From positions 16,074,501-16,138,500 of the forward strand of contig JAUIMM010000115.1 of NCBI GenBank assembly GCA_031769625.1: a stretch of DNA of 64,000 bases, in the 5' to 3' direction. The notes under the pieces were generated by a model. The model made no database searches and had not been told where the DNA came from. It saw only the letters and a program-made list of their open reading frames with translations. Position numbers and translations under genes: made by a program. The stretch comes from Taudactylus pleione. Its lineage: Eukaryota > Chordata > Amphibia > Anura > Myobatrachidae. Position 1 is the first letter of the stretch. Each line of letters starts with the position of its first letter. This document shows positions 56,278-64,000 of this stretch, one piece after another.

Positions 56278-56480
56278 GGCATACTTACCTACTCTCCCAA
56301 AATCTGCAGGTAGCCCCAGGCACCCCCGTAAGAGTATCTGGATCTCGTGTATCCCGTCCACTTCATAGTGAAGTGGGCAGGATGGGGAGATGATTGTCAG
56401 GAATCGCGATCCGTATGGAGAGGCGGGGCTAAATGACAAGAAAACTTGACATTTAGCGGGGACTAATGACATAGAAACTC
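56278..56480. mobile_element. CATACTTRCCTAC-family element
   Basis: It begins GGGCATACTTACCTACTCTC and contains CCACTTCATAGTGAAGTGGG and GAGGCGGGGCTAAATGAC. It is a relative of 17101-17400. Confidence 0.5.
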
Positions 56481-56639
56481 AACGACATCTGCCCAAAGTG
56501 GCCTGCAGTGTGTGCACTCCGGTCATCTCCTAGGGAGCAGAAAATAAATGTCGGTATGTTTGCCTTAGGGTACAAATTGAAATATAATAGGACTCTCCGG
56601 TGCAATAGGACACATAAAATGTGTCTATGACACAGAACT

Positions 56640-56850
56640 GTTAATAGTGATTCCCTTACCTAAATGTGCATCCCCTCTCCCTATAGTATAGAATATAATG
56701 TGCCTCTCCCTTCCCTATAGAATAGAATGTAATGTGCCTCTCACTCCCTATAGTATAGAGTATAGACTATAAAGTACCTCTCAACTCCCTATAGTATAGA
56801 ATGTAATGTGACTCTACCCTCCCTATAGTAAAACTATAATGTGTCCCCCC
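56640..56850. repeat. Tandem array, unit about 45-50 bp
   Basis: Four to five units of CTCCCTATAGTATAGAATGT then AATGTGCCTCTC. Confidence 0.8.
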
Positions 56851-57007
56851 CATATGGTACTGTACAGTAATTTACCTGACCTTTTCTTGTCCTGTTCCTT
56901 GGATAGCTGCCTTGTCTCCTCCTCACACACTCCAGCAGAAGTGTGCAGCGGCTGGTCTCCTCCACTCCTGTCTCCAGTCCAGGCACACTGAAAGGAAACG
57001 TTGCAGC

Positions 57008-57401
57008 GTGGAAATTATTCCACACATGAGATGTGGATTTTTTGGGTCCTTTGCGCAGGCATGGCAACAATGGGATTTTTCCCACCATGGGCAACAACTG
57101 TTGCCTGATTTACAGTTTTTACACAAACATCCTCGTCATCAACATCATTGTCATAATCAACATCCTCATCATCCTTGTTGTTATCGCCAACTACATTAAT
57201 ATCCTCCTCATCCTCCTCGTGCAATTCCACAGAAGCATCCTCGATTTCTATGTCAGCATGTTGACTTGTGCTGCTCATCCCCACATTTGCAGAGAGCACG
57301 CAAATGGTGGAAGGAGTATCCTCTTCAAGTGCAGTATTAGAAAGTTCAGGCTCACACATGGCACTTGGACTCTCCTCTGGGATTGTGATTTTTCGGAGCA
57401 C
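57008..57401 (-). pseudogene. Duplicated hAT leader and start of BED region
   Basis: Identical to 48506-48899. The frame 57401-57015 is the acidic leader, and the BED finger is cut at the duplication edge after SHVWNNFH. Confidence 0.8.
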
Positions 57402-59341
57402 ACAGTTGGTTCCGGTGTCTTACCCATCTTAACAATTTTGGTTGAAAAATTTGTTTTTATTTTCACACTGGTGGCATGCTAACACGCACACACAAAAAAT
57501 TGTTTTTTATTTTCACACTGGTGGTGTGGCTAACACACACACACAAAAAATTGTTTTATTTATTCACTGGTGGTGTGGCTAACATGCACACACAAAAAAA
57601 GTTTTTATTTTCACACTGGTGGTGTGGCAAACAGCCACACACACACAAAAAAAATGCTTTTAGTTTTTCACTGGTTGTGTGGCTAACACACACACACAAA
57701 AAAAATGTTTTGTTTTTTTACACTGGGGGTGAAGAAAAGCACCCCTGATGGACAGAGCACCCCCTGGACAACACAGCAGAACAGCTAGCCAGCCCCTATG
57801 GACTACAGCCAGCCAGCCCCTATGGACAGGACAATAGCCAGCCAGACCCTATATGGATTAATATGGAGAACAGCCAGCCAGACCCTATGGACAACATCCA
57901 GCCAGTCCCTATGGACAGGACAACCTCAAAACAGCCAGCCAGCCCCTATGAACAACAGCCTGCCAGTCCCTATGGACTAAAGCCAGCCAGCCCCTATGGA
58001 CAGGACAACCACATGTATGCACAACATCAGTACAGCACAGCTCAGAGTACAACCTCACAAGTCACAATGCACAACAGCAGCGCAGCACAGCTCCCTCCCA
58101 CTTCACTCTCCACAGCCAGAATGAAATATGATGGCAATTGCAGGACCTTTATAGAATCAAAACCTGCGAGAATCTGATAGTGGGATGATGATGTTTTGCC
58201 TTGTTTTGAGATCTGAGTCAGGATGGAAAATCCGAGCTGACTTGGATCTGACTCTGATCCCCTAAGTTTCTCTGAGATCCGAACCCGCTCATGTCTAGTC
58301 CAAACCCTGGTCACTCTGCTAATAATTTAATAAACCAAACAAAGTGCACACTGTAAAACAAGGTAAGACTAAAGAGTTGTTTGTGGATTTCATTGAACTT
58401 TGCAATGCAGATAAGAAGAAATGGATAGTTCCTTTACCAGTGAATGGCATTGTCATTTCATTTTATGCTGGGTACACACTTAACAGAGATATCTGCAGAT
58501 TGAGTGATCTGTTCGTACACACTGAACAACCATCATCTGTGTTTAGTGTCTAGGAGGAGGCAGATCCTGCTGGGCAGGGGGTGGGTTGCGGACATGTCCA
58601 CCCCCTCCTCACGGATGCCGCTGCATGTGTACAGGTGGTCTGCAGACCGCCCATACACACTTGCCAATGGACAGATATGTCTGCAGAAATATCTGTCCAT
58701 CGGCTGTGCAGCACAGCCAATGCGATATGTCTGTGAACGACATTGTTCACAGACATATCATGGGTACACACTGAATAACGGGCAGCAGATATATTGGCTG
58801 ATCAATTGATTGTCAGTGTGTAACAAGCTTCAGCTTTTGTGGGAAGATCAGGATAAGAGTGCTGTCTCCTGTGGTAAACAGTTGCACTTGTCATACAGCA
58901 GCAAAGTAATAGTACACCAGTCCAGGGTCTTAATACAAGTATCCGCAGCTAGTTTAATTAGCAGCACAAAAATAAACAAACCATAAAAGTAAATCAAAGA
59001 GCCCTGTGACTTAGTTTTGGTTCTAAATCATCAATGTGTTTTGGTTTTGGATCTAGATCTCTTTAACAAAAATTATAAAAGCAGCAAAAATCACGTAATT
59101 TAGACCTATTTTTGTTCCTTACAGTATTATTAACAAAATTAACATTCACTTTCAGTCGTTTCCAACCGAAGGCTGTAGCAAGCTGGCTGGCTAAATTAAG
59201 AGACCGAGCAGCACACAAACACATGGCAGTTTAAAAGAATATAACACATCTGTGAAACATAGTGGCACAGCAGTGGTAGACAGGATGGCAGTTTAATAAA
59301 CTATATGACCCTATAGCATGTTTTCATTATTTAAGGACTAA

Positions 59342-59852
59342 GGGCCTGATTCAGAGCCGCTCGCAAATAGTGAGCGCTTGCTCTGAATCAGGGTGGCCAC
59401 TTTTTTTTTTTTAACCAGCCTCCTGGCTGCTCACATAACTGTGGGTGACCACCCACAGCTTTTGCTAGTGGCCAGGTGATGGTCGCGACCATTGCAACCA
59501 TCGGGCTCGTGACAAAACCCTTGTGGTAGGGTCTCATTCCCACAAGCCCCAGTGAGCTTTTGGCTCTAATAGAGCCGGAAGCTCACCACTGACATCACTC
59601 GTGATGTCAGTGGGGCCGCCCCCAAATGGCAGGTGTTCCTTTGGGAACGCATCCATTTGGCCAGCCACCACCCCCTGACCGCCTCCAAAATGGGGCGAGC
59701 TGTCAATCAACATCGACAGCCACCCCTTTTGGATGCGAGCGCCAGAGCGAGTGATTTCTCGCTTGCTCCAGGGCTCGCGCATGCACAGTTCGCACGCCAC
59801 GCATGCACACTGCCTGGCCATCGACCCACTTGCGAGCGGGTCTGAATCAGTC
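59342..59852 (-). mobile_element. Multi-hairpin MITE, copy 5 (duplicate of copy 4)
   Basis: Identical by eye to 50840-51350, carried by the 5404-bp duplication and so not an independent insertion. Confidence 0.85.
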
Positions 59853-61744
59853 CAAATTGCCTTAAAGTAAAAGCCTAGTACAATAGAATATATAATATAT
59901 TATGAAATCAAAGACCTCAGGCCAATAGAAATTGATATTATAGAAAGTGATAATTAATTAGTACGTTATTTAAGTTAATAACAAACTTCTCTAACCAGCA
60001 AATCATGGGCACAATCAAACCAAAACAAATTATACAAATACATGATACAGATATAAGATATAGAACACCAACATCTGTGACAAGTGGTAGTCCAGAACAA
60101 AATATATGCTGCTTCTGTTACCTCTAGAAGAGAGTTGAAAGGCTGGAGCTGATACTTCAAAATCTACTAAAGGTCTAAAAGCTGAAATGAGCAACTCAGA
60201 TGATCTGTACTCATAATATTCAATTAGGGGGAATATAAAAGAGTGTCTTATTACCAGAGGGTGCCTATTAGCATTTCCATAAATTCAGTTTGGCTGACAT
60301 AATCCACTGGCTTCTTTATTTTCCATAATACTGTTATTTATGCATATTCATAGCATGGATACTTGTAACCTTGTCTATATGCAGTCAAAAATTTGCTTTG
60401 TATTATTATAAATTTAATTTCAGGCCAAAACCATCTTTGAAGTACATAATAATAATATAGGCTGCCTGTCAACACTCTCACACACACACACACAATCTTA
60501 GTAAATCCCATAATGAAAAGTGGTGCACAATGGAATTGTCCTTGAGCCCTCCCACCCACACATGTTGTATAGTAAAAGAGCATGCACAATTTTACAAACC
60601 AATCACTTCAGGGTCAGGGGCTGCCACATTCGTGTCTGAAGTACTTGGTTTGTTTGGGCCCCTCCAAAAAAAGAAAATATCTTACTGGTTTGGTTAAACC
60701 AAACTGAGAATGGGTTTAAGGCTAAGAGTGTTAATCATCCTTATAGTTGGAAAATGTCATCATCCTCATTGTCACCTTCATCACTATTGTTAATATCATC
60801 ATCACACATCAATAGCTCATCCCCACTGGAATCAACTGTTACAGTCTCTGTTTGTTGTAACAAATTCCTAATAGAATTTGTAGTTAATTTTGATAAACAT
60901 CAGTTTTCCCACATTATTTTAAAGTAGCCTCCTATGCCAATTGCTCACAAAGTTTCCCGTCTGTGCTAAACACTTTTTGAGTATACACTGGAGGGTGGGT
61001 AGCTTCAGTACACCATAGCTAGTTTGTACAAGGTGCTCCAAATGTTTTTGGTTAGATCCGAGTGGATCTGAGCTGGGACTCAGATCTCCCTGCCATTTTC
61101 AGATTTCAAATGAGGCAAAACATAATCTTCCTGGCATCAGATCTTGCGTGTTTTGCATCTGATATAAGTCCCTCCCACGGTGATTTGGGTGCCATTTGTC
61201 ACAGGTCTGCCAGAGGTATAGGATACAGAGGAGCTGCAAAGTTCAAATTCAACTTCAAACTTCAAAGCAACACTGATGGGCAGTGGCACTCACAGGTCCC
61301 TTAGAGTAAATACTGGGACAACTAGTTTTAAATAGGCAGTTAGCAAAACATTGTTTTTTTATTTTTGTAGTGTAGGAACATCTTCTATTACTATTGTCAC
61401 AATGGTGCTGTAATTTAGTACTGTAGCATTAACCCTTGGTGCACAACTGGCACTGCACACTGGTGTTTTTTGTCACTGCCCACAATTCAGCATTAATCCT
61501 TTATTCATTGGTGCACACTGGTGCCCACCATTACAATAAGTAATTCACAGCAATTAAAAATATATAAATATAAATATAAAAAAAGATAATTAAAAAAATG
61601 TGTGTGTGTTCAAAAAACTTCAGGTCGTTATACAGTGTGTAAGTCTAACACTAGCCATCAGTAGGTCAAGGGCCACCGCCTTAATTAATATCTGCATAGT
61701 GCTTCACTCACAATTCATGGGCAGTCTTTTTGATATGTGTGTAT

Positions 61745-62338
61745 GGGCCTGATTCAGAGCTGCTCGTAAGCGGCCGCTCGCTCCGAGCGATGTTCACACA
61801 TCAGCGCATGCGTATGGGTCGTAATGCACATGCGCCAACCAGTCATTGCGGTTGGAAATCGTGCGGTCGCAAAACAGCGAGGGCCTGCTAATTTGAGTGA
61901 CAGAATGAGGCGTTTGTGGGTGGTAACAGGGGAAGGTGCTTGAAAACGGGGAGTGGAGATCCGAACGCAGGCGTGCCAAACGGTCAAAACGGGCGTTTAA
62001 TGGGTGTGTATAATTAACAAAGCAGCATCATCGACCACGTCACTTGGTTGTCTTTTAGCCTGAACTGCTCGCAGTGATTGCGGGAAGTAAAACCTGCCAC
62101 AAGCACTGCGAGTAGTTCAGATGCCTTTTGATGTACTCGATTAATCTAATAACTAGTGGAGATGATGTATGATGCGAACGGCCAAGGGGCATCTTTACAA
62201 AATAGCGAGCGCATGTTTCATTCGCTCGCTCAGACATAGAGGCGTCAACAGACCGCAAAGAGCGAGTGCTAATTTAAATAGCCAGTCCCGTTTTCTGAAC
62301 GACCGTTCGCAAATAGCATCCGGCTCTGAATCAGGCCC
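61745..62338. mobile_element. Duplicate of the 594-bp MITE
   Basis: Identical by eye to 53243-53836, carried by the duplication. Confidence 0.85.
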
Positions 62339-62411
62339 TATGTTAAAAAAACTTCAGGCTATAATACAGTCTGTAAGTCTAGCACAAATGGTCAGTAGGT
62401 CAAGGACCACC

Positions 62412-63068
62412 CATGTGGCCTTGTGCCCTGGGTGATAATCAGCTGTTCTTTTGCAGGTGTGTTCGTTGACTGCTGTGTTGCCCCCAACAAGTGGAGTCAA
62501 TAGGCATTGCCTCATTTGCCAAGTGGGAAATCCATGACTGCTCACTCATTTAGGGAGAGCACATATGCATGTATCTGTGAGGAGCCACAAGGATGTCACA
62601 GTTTAATAACATAGAACTGAAACACTCAGAATTAATAACCAGATATTTATAGCATAGGAATAACCATAAAAGGTTTAAAAAATAATAATTTATTTATCAA
62701 TGAGTTTTATGGTACATTTCTGTTCTGTTTTGGACAAACGTGTTTAAATAAATATAATATAATAAATAGTTTTCACTATAACAGACAGTCAGTATGCAGC
62801 TAAATATCAAATTGATACAAATAAAATCATACAGCATCAAAAAATAAGATACATAAAATCATATAGACCAAAAAAATAAAATAAAAATCGAACATAATAC
62901 GATAAAATATTTCTCACTAGTAGGTAAAAGATTGAATAGATTTATATATTTTTTTTGTTACCAACTGATTATCTAATACCAGAAAGCATATCCTGTGTGT
63001 GATGATAAATATTACAGAATGTACAGTTGGCAAGGGGTTAGGATGGTATTCAGGTTAGAACAGTCTGT
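62412..63068. other. Unique AT-rich sequence, no gene
   Basis: No coding signal and no recognisable repeat end. The A/T-rich stretch 62640-62950 contains scattered AATAAA-like strings only. Confidence 0.4.
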
Positions 63069-63512
63069 GGGGGAGATGTATCATCGGCGACATCGCCGAT
63101 GCGGTACATCCCCCCCGACTTTGCGTACATACCGCGGTTAATTACCGCGGTATGTACCAAGAATATCGCAAAGAACAGCTCTCTCGATGAGAGCTATCCT
63201 TTGCGATGCTGCCGGGCAGAGGGACTTCCGGGTTTAACACCCAGAAGTCCTGCTGCGCATGCGCAGAAGGACGTGGGCCGCAGGGGCTCATGGGAGGGAT
63301 CCGTTCGGATCCCTCCCAGCCCCGAGCATCGCACTAAGAAGCCCATAGGCTTCTATTGGGTAAAGCCACCTGAAGGTGGCATTACCTAGCAACACGAAGC
63401 AGCAGAATGCAGTGCATTCTGCTGCTTAATACATACGGGGAATGCGGTAAAACCCCCGAAAACTGCATTTTCGGGAAATTTACCGCATTTTCGCCGATGA
63501 TACATCTCCCCC
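63069..63512. mobile_element. 444-bp MITE with GGGGGAGATGTATCATCGGCG ends
   Basis: The left end GGGGGAGATGTATCATCGGC and inverted right end CGCCGATGATACATCTCCCCC are flanked by TGT (63066-63068 and 63513-63515). The interior has stacked inverted repeats: GTACATACCGCGGTAATTACCGCGGTATGTAC-like at 63124, GGGATCCGTTCGGATCCC at 63296, CCACCTGAAGGTGG at 63367 and GCAGAATGCAGTGCATTCTGC at 63402. No coding sequence. Confidence 0.85.
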
Positions 63513-63689
63513 TGTATTCTATCTCCTATTTGCATGCACTAGCAGCTGAAGATCATTTTAATATATAAACACATTTAGTGGTGCTGTCACCAACATTTAA
63601 AAGCTAATAGAGTTTATAAGTCTACTCTATCATTTCTTATTGACTAGAGTAAGGAGTAATCACAACAAGAGGTCAGCCAGGATGAGAGA

Positions 63690-63825
63690 AGCACAGCATG
63701 GGTGTAATTAGATATTTGAATGCCCCATAGCAAATGTTTGTAAGAGACCCCTAGGTACCACCCTAAGCTCTGGGCCCCATAGCAGCTGCATCCCTTGCAC
63801 CTATGGTAGTTACGCCCTTACTTGC
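63690..63825. repeat. Fragment with GGGTGTAATTA / TAGTTACGCCC ends
   Basis: GGGTGTAATTAGATATTTG and GGTAGTTACGCCC form weak inverted ends, with CCATAGCA repeated inside. It is probably a short hAT-type MITE remnant. No target duplication was fixed. Confidence 0.35.
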
Positions 63826-64000
63826 ATCATCACTCTGGTGAGACTACAAAGCCGGGGCTTAGGAGATGGCAGTGTTGGGCAACCAGGTTAACACAGGTAA
63901 TGTTGGAGTTTGTAGACCGGATAGCAGTTCCAGTGCCCCCTGTCCCTGCACTCCCTGTTCCTTATTTTCCATACAGAGGCTGTGCTGCAGACGCGCCTGG

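Larger units (their letters stand above)
57008..62411 (+). repeat. 5404-bp direct duplication, copy 2
   Basis: A near-identical copy of 48506-53909. It carries a truncated hAT right end (57008-58297), the 58467-58827 MITE, hAT fragment 4, the multi-hairpin MITE copy at 59342-59852, the hAT 5' region and the MITE 61745-62338. The left flank (GAAACGTTGCAGC) and right flank (ATGTGGCCTTGTGCC) are unrelated to the flanks of copy 1. No clear target duplication is visible. Confidence 0.95.

Noticed and set aside
50840..59852. Counting five independent multi-hairpin MITE insertions
   Set aside because: The copy at 59342 belongs to the 5404-bp duplication, so only four insertions are independent.

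Overview
This window looks like repeat-dense vertebrate DNA, most likely from an anuran amphibian with a large genome. That assignment is inference: it rests on BED-type hAT elements, HARBI1-type and Tc1-type transposases, an L2-type LINE, many hAT MITEs and CA/GA microsatellites. I see no host gene, rRNA, CRISPR array or bacterial feature. Most ORFs here are chance reading frames through repeats. The window is a stack of nested mobile elements, many of which can be delimited exactly from target-site duplications (TSDs).

Layout. 1-8170 holds small repeats and MITEs, including two copies of a multi-hairpin MITE. 8171-13172 is a HARBI1-like pseudogene split by a 4259-bp hAT element (8535-12793, TSD GTTTATAC), which itself carries an internal inversion and a further insertion. 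13233-23720 is a run of non-autonomous hAT elements, three of them with 8-bp TSDs or near-TSDs, filled with minisatellites. 26973-31117 is a second BED-type hAT (TSD ATTATAAC).

31704-43741 is the most unusual object: a 12,038-bp DNA element with 17-bp terminal inverted repeats and a TA target duplication, inserted into the reverse transcriptase ORF of an L2-type LINE. The LINE reading frame rejoins exactly across the site. On the minus strand the element carries a Myb/SANT-like ORF, a chain of short same-phase exons encoding a proline/acid-rich protein, and a spliced double helix-turn-helix transposase N-terminus cut by a younger Tc1 copy. It also holds several tRNA-like (A box/B box) modules, a 73-bp subterminal tandem array, a 205-bp array with YY1-like sites, and a striking density of TACAGTA/TACTGTA motifs. 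The working model is a giant Tc1/mariner-superfamily element, now defective.

45166-49795 is a third BED-type hAT (TSD GTCCAAAC), with its acidic leader, BED finger, catalytic core and C-terminal region still recognisable on the minus strand. 48506-53909 is repeated as 57008-62411: 5404 bp each, no length change, and two base differences noticed. This is either a very recent duplication or an assembly artefact. The rest of 49.8-64 kb is hAT debris and MITEs.
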